Notes: generated from the letters alone by a model not told the origin. A stretch of DNA of 48,903 nucleotides from Ophiostoma sp. CBS 140.51 (GCA_029298735.1 JANSLP010000253.1:1-48903); one strand, 5' to 3'. Shown: positions 9,055 through 19,531, counted from the stretch's first letter. Made by a program: numbers and translations.

Positions 9055-11280
9055 TCACTGTCCACTTCGTTCCTCTGCTGCCTGCAGTCGGCTACTCCTC
9101 CGCAATCCTCGCTGGATGGTCAGATCACTGACACCCCACGCCGGCGCCTCGTACACTTCAAGCTTGGTAATCGTCATGGACGTCGTCCACGCTATAGGCG
9201 AAGCCACTGGATCGGGTGTTTTTGTACCGGATCCCGCAGGGATCTCGACATAGTGACCTTGCAGATGCGGTGCGGACGTAAGACGGGCCACGCCGGTAGC
9301 CAAGTCAAGAAAGAGTCCTGAACCGGAGCTCGAGCTCGAGCTGGGTTGCTGTCCAAAAGAAATGGAGTCTGCCGATTCGTCAATGCCCACCAGGTCCAAA
9401 AATGTCAACCGCTTTGACTTTGGTGCCTTTGCCTTGGCTGGCGAGAACTGCAGCACCCTGGCCTCCGGTGCCAGCTCCATCAGCACATGCTTCTCGTCGA
9501 CGTAATGGTCATCCACGGCGCCGGTCAAGAAGTGTCTCCATAGAGGCGAGGACATGGAAACGGTAAAGAGGGCGGGCTGAGAGTTGCTGCCGGTTGTCCT
9601 CCCATAAATAACGACAAGCTTTGACACGTAGCTTCCTGTAAGGGCCTGGACGATTGCATCACGGGAGAGTCCACCACCTTCCGAAGTCTCCGATGAGTAC
9701 ATTAGTGTGTTCTTTCGCCGCTCCTCTCGAAGTTGTTCCCACTTGTCAGCCGCCGCAATGGGATATAAAAAGTCCAGTGCCTGTAAGACGAGAGGCGGTG
9801 CCGGTTGTTTTGGTGTTTCGTCTTCACCCAAGTTGTTGCAGTTCATGCCTGTCAAGTCGCCGTCGACAGGAAAGACAGAAAACAGACTCCGCCAAAGAAA
9901 TTCTAGCTCGTGGTTGAAATAGAAGCGATCGTATGAGTCTTTGTTGCCGATATCCTGTGCTGTCAGTAGGGTATTTTACGTAGAGTGCTGGATCGTCTGA
10001 AGAGAGAGAGAGAGAGAGAGGGAGAGACTTACAAACCTGTGCCACAGGGCTTCATACTGCTTATATGAGAGGTCGTTGTGGACGTTTGCGACGGCAAGGA
10101 TGTTTTTGGCAATAGCAAGGTGCAAGTCCCGGTCCATACCAGTGCCACTGAATGCCAGACCAAGCCCGCGGTTTTGGGAGCCGCCGTATCCATAACGGAC
10201 TGCTTTTAGGTCGCGCTTTTGCACTTGAAGTATGGCTGCAAAGAGACACACCATGTCCTGGTAGGGGATAGCAAAGCCGTCTCTACGGACAGGCACACAC
10301 TCGGCATCCGATACCAACTTGCGTACCCGTGGCAAGATCTCCGATAGGTGTGGACCATACATGATGTACTCGAGAGGGAGGCGGGCCGAAGCGACGTAAG
10401 CCACCTGTTGCCATACGCTCTGGTTGTCGTCGTCGTTGTTGTTGTCGTTGTCGTAGTTCTCGTAGTTGTTGTCGATAGCACTGAAGCCGTCATTCCCGTT
10501 GCTGCGGTTGCGCTTGGCAAACGAGAAAAACTGGTACCAAATCTCCGGCCCTGTGGCCGAGTACCGCGCCCGTCCAATCTCGATATTCCGAACAGAAGTG
10601 GTGGCCAGCATGGCCACTGCCTGGACCCAGTCGGCAAGGTCAAGTTGGCAGTGTTCTGCCGTAGCCAGATCGAGATCGGAACCGCTATCAAGACTCAAAC
10701 TCCGAGTGAATGGATAATGTGCACTGTAGCAAAACTGACGCCATAGAATGTCTGTCACGCCGGGATCACGATTGTCCTGATTGTAATGCTTGTCGCCACC
10801 GCCCAGACGGTTGGCAACAAAAGCTGCAAACTGATCTTGCGTCCACACAAGCGTTTTGCGGCCTCGAAAGTCCGTAACTTCAACGGCGTACTCGTTAAAG
10901 CAAGCGTACAGTGGTCCTCTGTCTCTCCACAGCCATCGTCGCCAACGACTCGTGGCGTGGCTCAATGCCCTCGTGATGCCATCTCGGGGGTTGTAAAGGC
11001 CATGCACAAGGGTCCACCGGAGGTCCGCAAGGGCCCACCGGAGGTCTGCTCGCATATTTTCCCGTGTCAGGTTGTTGTAGTAGTTGTTGACCTGGAACTC
11101 ACAGTGGTCATTCAAAAAGGGAGAATAAAACACGCCAAGAAGGACGCGGACCAGTTCCACTGGGTGGCCAAGCGATTCGATGACAAAACGAATGATGACG
11201 CTCAAGGGGAATAGCACACGAGAGCTAAAGCTCCTCCACATGTTCTGCATCATTGTCGGGCGACCGACGTGGAGTGGCAT
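9055..11280 (-). CDS. Hypothetical protein with possible C-terminal TLDc-like domain
   Basis: Two-exon gene (11280-10033 and 9954-9055) encoding about 715 residues. The 78-bp phase-0 intron has donor GTAAGT, branch CTGAC, acceptor CACAG and an (AG)n microsatellite; splicing joins LWHRF to DIGNKDS. Exon 1 has a hydrophobic N-terminal stretch (VLFPLSVIIRFVIE), a long helical region and an Asn/Asp-rich run coded by GTT/GTC-type repeats near 10420-10480. The C-terminus has KLVVIYGR, then ALFTVSMSSPLW, then VLMELAPEARVLQF, then GLFLDLATGVARL, then ITKLEVYEAPAWG. The order recalls TLDc domains of the fungal Rtc5 type (LLVSGR, LFxLSP, G-x-x-L-x-L-D, VEVWG), but the match is weak. I did not recognise the N-terminal half. 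It could instead be a lineage-specific protein. Confidence 0.65.
10001..10020. repeat. (AG)n microsatellite inside an intron
   Basis: Ten AG units lie inside the intron of the TLDc-like gene. On the coding strand they form the pyrimidine (CT)n tract downstream of the donor. Confidence 0.9.
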
Positions 11281-11614
11281 GATGGGCGAGAAAGGATTGT
11301 CGTATGTGTCTAGACGATGTCGTTGGGTCGAGGATGCACGTTATCTACCTGGGAAAGAACAGAAGGGAACGCGTGAATAAAAAACCGTTTTCACGATTGA
11401 GATCAACAACATAATCACGTGATGCCAGCCGTGCCAACAACGTGCCTGGAAGCCTGGGATGCATGTCTACGGCACAGTGTTGTGTGAAACCTCGTGTCGT
11501 TGGCTAAATATAATATCGCCAAAAAAGATACCGCTGGCGGGCCAGGAAGACGGACTGCTGGCTGCGCCGATTAGCCGAGATGAAACATTACATTCTGTCA
11601 ACAAAGCCACGAAA
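11281..11614. other. Intergenic: promoter of the TLDc-like gene and kinase 3' flank
   Basis: 334 bp between two minus-strand genes. It contains AT-rich runs near 11390-11420 and 11505-11530 but no gene or certain motif. Confidence 0.4.
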
Positions 11615-13011
11615 CTAATACGATTTCTTGTCCGACCGATGAGCCTTGATCCAGTCGTCGTGGACGAGCTCTGCAGCTGTTGCTCTTTTCTTGGGATCCC
11701 ATTCTATCATCTTCTGCATAAACTTCAGAAACAGCTCCCTGTCCTTGCCCTCGTCCTTCCATGTTGTTTCGACACTGTCCCACGATCGAGCTGGTGGTCT
11801 TTCATGACCTGCCTGGAATTCGCCTTGCAAGAGTCAGCGTGCTAATTTTGATGTCGATTCTGAATATATTGTGGACACTTACCTTTGTCGTTAAAGAACT
11901 TGCTTTTGACGGTACAGTCTTGAACCATATTGGGCGGAACAGGCCCAAGCAGCGACATGATGCTGGCCAGGTGCACACTGCTGCGGTACATGTGGTCCTC
12001 GGGGTCGTCATACGAAAACAGATGGCCGCCCTGGCACAAGTCCCAGACCATGCACCCGACATTCCAAATATCGATTGGATAGGACCATGGGGTCTGTAAA
12101 ATCATCTCTGGCGACCGGTACGCATCGGGCTGGGCGTCGCTTGTGTTCCGTGTGTCGCCTGGCATGGCAGAGCCAAAGTCACACAGCACCGGGTAGCCCA
12201 ATGATTCCGGCATCGCAATGTGTCGGGACATGCAGATAATATGACCGTCTTGCGTCTTCTTGCACGGCGACGGGTTCCTCATTTCGTCCTCCTCAAACTG
12301 TATCAAGACCGGATCGCTTGCGTCGAGATTGTAGACGAGGTTGTCCGCTTTGATGTTGGTGTGGATCAGATGGCATTCGGTGTGCAAAAAATCGAGTGCC
12401 AGAAAGACTTGCCGAAGAAGCATGGCCATCATCATCGGGGGGAACCGGCGAATGGGGTTCATGTACAGAACATTGCGAGCACTCTCCCACAATGGCGGAT
12501 GAACCAGGCACTGGTGCTCGCCAGCAGGCCCTGTAAGGTAGAAATGGTCAAGAACCGTGCGGATTGCATTTCGCCCAGGGTGGGACGAGGCATCTAACAC
12601 GGTCTTGATCTTTTGATACACACTAATCTCAGTGTTTTGTTGTAAACCGAGGTCTGCGGTACGAGCAAAAACCTTGACGACCACGTGGTCATGTTGGCTG
12701 GTATTGTTAGCTTGAGGAACAAAAAGGTATGGCTGATTGAAGGAAGGGTAAACCCACACAAGATCGCGCGCAAGCCAGACAGTGGACGTCACACCGAAGC
12801 CAAGCTTGCCCACGACTTGATATCGCGACGACAGAATCTGGCCGACGTGGACAGGATAGTAACGTGTGGGCTGGTAGAAGGGAAAGTTCTCCTCTTCGAC
12901 TTTTTGGTGGGAAGGAATTCGAGGGAACGTGCTCGGGAAGACACGTGGAGTCAGCTTCGGCCTTGACAGTGAAGCTCCTATTCGTGGCAGCCATTTTGCG
13001 AGAAAGGCCAT
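11615..13011 (-). CDS. SRPK-like protein kinase with the catalytic Asp replaced by Asn
   Basis: Fungal SRPK-type kinase. The best model has three exons (13011-12758, 12697-11883, 11823-11615) and 425 residues. Intron 1 (60 bp, donor GTGGGT, branch GCTAAC, acceptor ACCAG) is in frame with no stop. Keeping it would insert 20 residues between WLARDLV and QHDHVVVKVFA, where relatives have none. Intron 2 (59 bp) joins FFNDKG to EFQAG. Visible are a basic mitochondrial-like N-terminus, EEENFPFYQPTRYYPVHVG, the glycine loop GKLGFGVTSTVWLARDL, VVVKV with the ATP-binding Lys, CDFGSA, YRSPEMIL, and a C-lobe ending WDPKKRATAAELVHDDW. The catalytic loop reads LIHTNIKADN; the family usually has HTDIK, so the proton-accepting Asp is Asn (codon AAC). 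It may be a pseudokinase or have low activity. ATG 13011 is chosen because the next in-frame codon that could serve upstream is only TTG. Confidence 0.85.
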
Positions 13012-14231
13012 CTTGTGTTTGTGCGACAAGAGGTGATGTACGTACCAACGCTTTTATTTTGGCAAAACACGGTGAACAGCTTTATCTTCTGATTCCCCGA
13101 AATTTGGAAAGTGGGCCTCAGGCCATCACGGTGTAAAACGGAACGTTCCGTAGGCGCGCGCGTAAGAGAACAATCATCGCTTGAGTTTCCTGCATCAACT
13201 CGGCGAGACTGTATGACATACTGGAGACACAGGTCGTTTGACAAACATGGCAGTTTTGTTGTAGCAGAGAGTAGTTTGCATGCTTTTGGTTTGCATTTAT
13301 GTTGTTTGATATTTCATCACAAAGTGTGTCTTGTTACACCAACTTGTGGCCGGCTGCCTGTCGCTGCCCTAGAGTATGAAGAAAGTGAGTACTGCAAATT
13401 TTTTCATCTTGTACAAGATGGCGGTGGCCTGGCTCATTGTATGTGTGCATCACGGCGATCGGCGCTTCTGGGGCCGACTGTGCAACAAAATTGACGGCCG
13501 GCTGGTACTGTCCGGTGCATAAGTCCTGATGACCGAAAAAATGCTGCACAAATCAACACGGGAAAATTGTGTGAAGCATCAATACCAATGCTGGTGAGAT
13601 AATATGGAGCGATGATGCGAACACGCGTCTGATTATCCGTGATGTATATCAGTAGACTGCAAATCATCATGACAATCGTGGAATGAATAATGACGTTGGT
13701 AGTTTTGAGAGATACCGAACTCACCGAACACGCCGAGGACACCGAGCTCTGCGCGCCCGTGTATATATATACATATATCGGGTAGACAGCATTCGTGATG
13801 TTAGAGCTACCCGTGCGTCGGAGGCGGTCCATGTGCATCACTGGATCTCCAACTTCAGTCTCGGGTAGGAGTTGGACGGCATCCGAACGTTGTTTTTCTA
13901 GTTGGCCAAGCGTTGCCGAAACATCTTTCTTAAGAGCCACAGACAATTTCCTAATCGACTTGCCCCGGTTTACGTCTGCTGATCTAAAGAGGTAGCTTGC
14001 TGGGCGTCGAGGGAGGGGAAGCGGAGAATTCCCACGATTTGATATCTGCCCAGTCAACGTTGCCTTTTGAACACCAAGTCGACGGACCGCCCCACAAATA
14101 CCCCAGATATTGCCCAGACTTTTGTGTCCACCTCGCCCACTCCCCAGATCTGCGTAGATCTCCGCAACGCCGGCGTCAAAACCCCGTCTTTATGGGTGGC
14201 TCCCACGCCTTGTTGGGCTTGGACAATGACT

Positions 14232-14285
14232 CTCCCCTCATTCGGATGACAGCTGTAATGCCTTTTACTGACATCCGAAGGGGAG
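14232..14285. repeat. Imperfect inverted repeat upstream of P450
   Basis: The left arm 14232-14252 (CTCCCCTCATTCGGATGACAG) and right arm 14268-14285 are complementary, apart from a two-base bulge and one mismatch, around a loop of about 15 nt. It sits about 190-240 bp before the P450 start and could be a paired operator or a small element relic. Confidence 0.7.
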
Positions 14286-14371
14286 AAGTGAGCTAGCCTT
14301 GCCGGAAGGAAGCACATGGCTTTGCATCGGGATGTTTTTGATGTTTTTGATAGCTTTGAGTGGATCAATGG

Positions 14372-14392
14372 CCAATGGCATTTTATATAAAA
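14372..14392 (+). promoter_or_regulatory. CCAAT and TATA boxes of the P450 gene
   Basis: CCAAT at 14372-14376 and a TATA run (TTATATAAAA, 14383-14392) lie 80-100 bp before the P450 ATG. This suits a regulated RNA polymerase II promoter. Confidence 0.55.
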
Positions 14393-14471
14393 CTGCGTGA
14401 TGACCATGATATCTTTTGTTCTCTAATTTTAGTCTTGTTTGTTATCGACATCGACTCAACACCCATCCAAC

Positions 14472-16104
14472 ATGTCAACACTCAACATCATCACTCAACA
14501 GCTGCAGCTGGCCGTGGCCCAACCACTCATCGTCGCGGCATCTACCGTTGGCCTTATCGTCGTGTGGTACCTCTACTCGTACTTCACCTCACCTCTACGG
14601 AAGTTTCCAGGACCGTTCCTGGCTGGTAAGTCTGTTTCCTTGAAGCACTTGACTTATGATCATCGTTAACCCTGCAGGCTGGACAAACTTGTGGCGCCTC
14701 TACCATGCCAACTCGGGCAAATACCAATGGACCATTGAAGCCCTCCACAACAAGTACGGCCCCGTCGTCCGCATCGGACCCAATTTGTTGGATCTCGACT
14801 ACCCGGAAATGATTAAGACTGTGTACGGCACCGACGGCAAATGGCGCAAGACGGAGTTTTACCACAACAGCAGCGCCTACATTGACGGCAAACTCACCTA
14901 CCACCTGTTTTCGACCACCGACCAGGCCGCCCACGCGCGCATGAAGCGGCCGATTGTCAAGTACTACTCCATGAGCAGCGTGCTGGCCATGGAGCCGTGT
15001 GTCAACCGGGTCTTGAACGACCTGTGTACGCATCTCGAGACACGGTTTATGGACAAGGCGGGGAGGGCCTCTACCGACTGCGATTTGGGGAGGTGGATCG
15101 CCTACTACACCTGGGACTTTATCAGTGCCGCCACCTTCAGCAAGCGCTTTGGGTACATGGAAAAGGGCTACGACTTTGACGGCACCATTCACATTGCCGA
15201 CCAGGTCACCGACTACATGGCCGCCGTCGGCCAGATGCCGTGGCTCGATTTCGTGTTTGACAAGAACCCCATCAAGCGCATTGGCCCGCCCAACTTACAG
15301 AATGTCACGCGCATCTCGTACGAGAACATGGTCGCCCGCATCCAAGAGGGTGAGGAAAAGGCCGACGCCAAGACGGCCGAGGAAAAGGACTTTTTGGACC
15401 ATTTCTTGGACGCCAAGCGCAAAGTCCCCGACGTCGTCGACACCAATGTGGTCATGGGCTATCTGCAGGTCAACATGTTGGCTGGTGCTGACACTACTGC
15501 TATTACTCTGCGGGCTATTTTCAACTATCTCATCTCGAACCCCCGTACGCTCGCCTGCCTCGAAAAGGAAATTGCTGAAGCCAACCTCCCGCTCGTCGAC
15601 GGCGTTGTCACCTTTGCTGCTGCCCGGGCTCTGCCGTACCTCGATGCTGTCGTCCGCGAGGCCATGCGGATGCACCCTGGTGTGGGTTTGCTGCTGGAGC
15701 GCTATGTACCCGCCGACGGCGCCACCCTGCCCGACGGCAGTTTCCTCCCGCCCGGCACTGGTGTTGGCCTCAATCCATACGTGATTGGCCGCAACAAGAG
15801 CGTCTGGGGCGACGACTCGGCCGAGTACCGTCCGGAGCGGTGGCTGCAGCGGGCTGACGAGAGTGACGACGCCTTCAAGGAGCGTCTGCGGCACATGAAT
15901 GCCTCTGACTTGACGTTTGGTGGCGGCTCGCGCATCTGCATTGGCCGCCATGTCGCCATGCTCGAGACCTACAAGGTCGTGGCCACGCTGGTCAAAAAGT
16001 ACCGCATCCTGCCGGCCAACGAGCCCAAGGAGTTTGAGATTGTGTCGACCTGGTTCCCGCGACAGTCCGGGCTGGTCAGTCGGTTGGAGAAAAAGGAGGA
16101 ATAA
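14472..16104 (+). CDS. Cytochrome P450 monooxygenase (pisatin-demethylase-like group)
   Basis: 526-residue haem-thiolate monooxygenase in two exons (14472-14625 and 14678-16104). The 52-bp intron has donor GTAAGT and acceptor CTGCAG; splicing restores FPGPFLAGWTNLWRLY. An N-terminal membrane anchor (LIVAASTVGLIVVWYLYSYF) places it on the ER. The I-helix motif is AGADTTAI, the K-helix ExxR is EAMR, the PERW motif follows, and the haem loop FGGGSRICIGRHVAMLE supplies the axial Cys at residue 472. The general layout (KYGPVVRIGPNLLDLDYPEM, then NPYVIGRNKSVWG) resembles fungal P450s annotated as pisatin demethylase or benzoate hydroxylase relatives. The substrate cannot be read from sequence. It must draw electrons from a cytochrome P450 reductase coded elsewhere. 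Its 3' end faces the broken hydrolase gene. Confidence 0.92.
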
Positions 16105-16230
16105 ATAGGAGGGGATGGTTTGGTTGTGTGTATATCTATGTGGTGTGGTTTTTTTGTCATGATAAAATACAGTATAATATACCGCATTATAACTAAAGAG
16201 TGAAAATCCACTCATTTCCAATTTCACTAG

Positions 16231-17163
16231 TTATGCAGAAAGCACCTTTGCGTAAAATTCAACCAGTTTCGGTCCGGACTGGTCCAAGTCATCATAGAGG
16301 TCAAAGTGGTTCTTCCCCTCGACGACAAAAAGCTCCTTGGGCTCTCTCGCTATCGCCACGGCATCCTTGCTATAGTGCAGCGTCTCGGCATCCGAACCAG
16401 CAATCATCAGCAGGGACCGTGGGGCGATGAGGTGCTGGTACGTAAACGAATCATACGAGACCATCAGGTCATAGCTTGACAGAGGGACACGCTGGTCGGA
16501 CCTCGGGTGCTGTCCGCGTTCGGTGCCGTAGTATTCAGCAGCACTCCTGAAAAAGCTGGGGGTCTCCTTGGGCACGGCAGACAGATCCGTCGAAAACATT
16601 TTCGGCGCTTCCGACTTGTTCGGGTGTGCGTTCGCGTTGCGCCATTCGCCTGCGGCCTGGAGAGCGGCCTGGATCGCCTCGGGCGATTCTTTGTTGTTGC
16701 TTTCGTAGAGACCGCCGTTACGCGTCATCCGGCCGACGCATGCAGCGCTCACCGTAGCGAGGGCCTTGATACGACTGTCGGACTGTGCAGCGTACGATGT
16801 GTATCCTCCCGATGCACAGATACCCAAAACGCCGATGCGTTCGGGGTCGACTTTGCCTTTCAAGGTCGTGAGGTAGGTAACGGCCGCTTTGTTGTCCTCA
16901 ACGCGTTGGTGCGGGTCTTCGAGTCCGCGGGGCTCGCCACTGCTCTAGCCCTGGTAGCCGGCGTCAAAAGTCAGAGCCCAGAACCCGGCCGTAGACAGAG
17001 CACGCGCGTGTGCTGCGGACGTTTGCTCCTTGACGCCGGTCATCGGATGGCTGATGACAATCGCGGCATTCTTGCGATCGGGTGCACCGGGTGCAGGGGC
17101 GTACAGCTCGCCACTGATGGTGAGCATGAACGAGGGGAAGGCAACCTTGGTTGGTGTAGACAT
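16231..17163 (-). pseudogene. Dienelactone-hydrolase-like alpha/beta hydrolase, broken by one in-frame TAG
   Basis: The reading frame runs from ATG 17163 to the stop at 16231 and would be 310 codons but for a TAG at 16947-16945. Before it are VISHPMTGVKEQTSAAHARA and FWALTFDAGYQG. After it, in the same frame, are GEPRGLEDPHQRVEDNKAAV, then the nucleophile elbow GICASGGYTS (Cys as in dienelactone hydrolases), SRIKALATVSAACVGRM, a lid region, and the C-terminal SLLMIAGSD and GKNHFDLYD that would hold Asp and His. Relatives have an acidic or small residue where the stop lies, so one base change (for example GAG to TAG) explains it. An intron is unlikely because family sequence continues up to both sides of the stop. 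Everything else looks intact, so the break is recent, a strain polymorphism, or a sequencing error. Confidence 0.75.
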
Positions 17164-17701
17164 TTTTGAAGGTAGTTGGGTATCTGTTTTTGGGTGTTTT
17201 TGTGCAGTTGAGGGTATTGTAGGCTTTTTCTATTCTTGGGAGTGCATTCAATGATTTTGATCAGGAAGAGAGTCTCCATGCGCGCGATGAATGAAATATA
17301 TATTTTCCATATGACGTAAACAATCGCAAGCTATTAGAGACGACAAGGCAATGGTGGACCACACGACGCTAGGCCTTCGGCGTTAGGCTGCTGAGTAACG
17401 TCCTTCTTTTCAGCGTTAGGGCCCAAAGACCTAGACTGTAAATCAGGCTGTCATAGGTCGCGCGTGAACAGCTGCATGCGAGAGTGATCTGTGTGGAAAA
17501 GTACGATGAAGAGGGAAGAGATCTACCCATCTGAGGCCCTCTGCCAGGCCCGCCTACGAAGTAGAAAAAGGCGCCTAGGTGAGACATGCCTGCCTCAGGC
17601 ATGGCCCTAGGTGGTGATACAGGCCCCCTCTGAAGTCGGGAAAATCGGATCTTCTACGAAGTACGTCGAAAGGTGACTGGGATTTAATATGGGTAGATTC
17701 T
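17164..17701. other. Intergenic with hairpins and short repeats beside the trypsin-like gene
   Basis: 540 bp with no gene. From 17370 on it contains repeated CCTAGGT and TCTACGAAGTA-like words and a perfect stem-loop. It resembles the decayed edge of a mobile element, but I find no terminal repeats or target duplication. Confidence 0.35.
17586..17602. repeat. Perfect short inverted repeat
   Basis: ATGCCTG (17586-17592) pairs exactly with CAGGCAT (17596-17602) around a 3-nt loop. CCTAGG lies on both sides of it, at about 17574 and 17606. Confidence 0.75.
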
Positions 17702-19528
17702 TCAATAGAGCTTGGGCACACTATTCGTCAACTTTTTAATGCTTTCCATCACCCAGGGCATGGGCGTAACAAACGTCACGTCACCCCCCCCTATATTCTC
17801 TGATGACTCGCGAACTAGCTCTTTGAAACCCTCCGGGATAGAGACCTGACTTGGCACGGCAGATGCGCCCGGATGTGGTGTGTTGTCGCTGGGATCGTAC
17901 TTTTTAAAGTACCGTACGAGACCTGGAAGATCCTGGCCAGCATCGACCATGCCGACAACACGACCTGCTGTGTCGAATACCGCAGAGCCGGAATCACCGG
18001 GAACAGAAAAGTGGCCCCCCGTGAAATCGAGAACGAGAAGATGGAAGGAAACAAAGGGACCGCTGCTGGGAGAGCAGCTTGGCGTCCGTCGGACGGCCTC
18101 GATCTCATTCGTAATGCCGAAAGTGACGCCAGATTTGGCACCGCACTTGGCAACAACAATCGACTCTCGTTTGTCTCCGTTGACAGGGGGCAGAGGACGA
18201 GGGTTGTCTCCTTGGATGTGGACAAAACCCTCATCGTCAAACTGCAGATCGTTGTAAACCGCCTTTCTGTACAGCTGGAGTTCACCGACTTGTAGCTCCG
18301 TAAGACGGGCGAGGGATCCTGCAACGTACGCCTTGTTTGCAATTTTCTCACTATCGGCATCGGCCAGCTTTATAAGGGCCCAGTCGTCATAGTTGCCAAA
18401 CGAGTTGATCCGGTGTCGAGGCGAGTAGGCAACGGAGCCGATAAGGCGATGCTGGATCGACGCATCTTGTTCAGAAAGCATATCCGCGTGCGCCAGAACG
18501 GTCTCACGTGCATCTTTCGAGTATTGCAGTGCATCGCGGTACGTGTCATAAAGAGACACATTCGCAGCGTCGTCGGGATGTTTTGTCATCGCTTTTTCCG
18601 TTTCCCGAAGAAAAAAGACTAGGTTGGATGTCAGACGAGGCAGTGACGATGCGCAGTCCAGGGCATCGGACGCGCTGCTCGACAGAATCCGCAGGCCACC
18701 GAGACTGGTGCTGCTGGTTGCGTGAAGACTATCGCACTCGGATGGGTGCTCGCAAATGCTGGTATTGGAATCCACGCGCACACCCACGGCGACATGCCGG
18801 CTTGTGAGCCCGTAGACGCCCGGCTGGCCCTCAAGGCGCAGAAGAAGGCCCATAGAGCCAGCTTGTGCCTCGGCCTGTCCGGGATGTTGAGCCGGCTCTT
18901 GCTCGACTCGCTGGCCCATGAAAGGGAGCAGGGGCATGAGTGCCGCGTTCACATCGGCACCGGTCTGGTACGGTCTGTGCTCCAGCCGCTTCGCAAATGT
19001 CCAATCAAGCTTTGACGAGAGGGATGTGGCAGCTGGCGAACAGAATGAGATGATCTTTGCTGTTTTCATCTCCACTTCAACGTCATTGATGCCAAAGACA
19101 CGCAGAAGGTCGCGGCAATGGAGAGCAGCACGCATTGCGACAGACCACGATGAGCTGGGATGGTGCTGGATGCTGACGAGCAGCACGGCAGGGTTGTCGT
19201 ACTTGCGATGCCCGTCGAGGCCGAGTCGGATTGGATAAAATGCCTCCCATGGCAAGGCGCCACCTGCACCGTCACTCGCGTTGAGAGCAGCAACGAGAGC
19301 AGCTCTTAACTCGGGGCACCAATTTTTAACAAGGGCGTGGGGGCCCAAGGTGGTTATGACTTTTCGGGGGGTTGCCCACTCGCCCCACGCACTGCGATCC
19401 CAGACAGTGGACGATGTTCGGGCAAGAAGGCGTGGAGAGCCGGCCAGGCCATGGAAGTAGTATTGTTTTTCGTCTTCGCTTGGTTCGGTGAAACCGGCCA
19501 GCGCGTCGTGTGTCGATGTCGATGCCAT
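17702..19528 (-). CDS. Trypsin-like (GDSGS) fungal protein of unknown role
   Basis: 608 residues in one exon, probably cytosolic since no signal peptide is seen. The N-terminal third has the motif order EKQYYFHGLAGSPRLLARTS, then WCPELRAALVAALN, common in a large fungal family that I know only as hypothetical. The C-terminal half carries a plausible chymotrypsin-fold triad: H245 in GLTSRHVAV, D382 in YDDWALI and S513 in VPGDSGSAVF, followed by GRVVGMVDAG. Spacing between His and Asp is long because of a helical insert of about 100 residues. The family may cleave proteins or act in regulated defence or cell-death pathways; that is inference only. It stands in a repeat-bearing stretch next to an AT-rich island. 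Three nt before its ATG lies the stop of a 108-codon frame in the same phase. Confidence 0.8.
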   Translation of the reverse strand: MASTSTHDALAGFTEPSEDEKQYYFHGLAGSPRLLARTSSTVWDRSAWGEWATPRKVITTLGPHALVKNWCPELRAALVAALNASDGAGGALPWEAFYPIRLGLDGHRKYDNPAVLLVSIQHHPSSSWSVAMRAALHCRDLLRVFGINDVEVEMKTAKIISFCSPAATSLSSKLDWTFAKRLEHRPYQTGADVNAALMPLLPFMGQRVEQEPAQHPGQAEAQAGSMGLLLRLEGQPGVYGLTSRHVAVGVRVDSNTSICEHPSECDSLHATSSTSLGGLRILSSSASDALDCASSLPRLTSNLVFFLRETEKAMTKHPDDAANVSLYDTYRDALQYSKDARETVLAHADMLSEQDASIQHRLIGSVAYSPRHRINSFGNYDDWALIKLADADSEKIANKAYVAGSLARLTELQVGELQLYRKAVYNDLQFDDEGFVHIQGDNPRPLPPVNGDKRESIVVAKCGAKSGVTFGITNEIEAVRRTPSCSPSSGPFVSFHLLVLDFTGGHFSVPGDSGSAVFDTAGRVVGMVDAGQDLPGLVRYFKKYDPSDNTPHPGASAVPSQVSIPEGFKELVRESSENIGGGDVTFVTPMPWVMESIKKLTNSVPKLY

Positions 19529-19531
19529 TTC

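Larger units (their letters stand above)
13012..14471. other. Divergent intergenic region with a weak coding-like stretch
   Basis: 1.46 kb between the kinase and the P450, transcribed away from each other. On the minus strand, roughly 14010-13790, one frame reads coding-like (KLSVALKKDVSATLGQLEKQ, then QLLPETEVGDPVMHMDRLRR) without an ATG or a recognisable domain. It runs into a TATATA-type AT repeat (13761-13778) and low-complexity sequence. It could be an exon or relic of a gene I do not recognise. The rest looks non-coding. Confidence 0.3.

Noticed and set aside
16600..17163. Intron explaining the TAG in the hydrolase gene
   Set aside because: Conserved family residues lie directly on both sides of the TAG in the same frame, which leaves no room for an intron without removing needed sequence.
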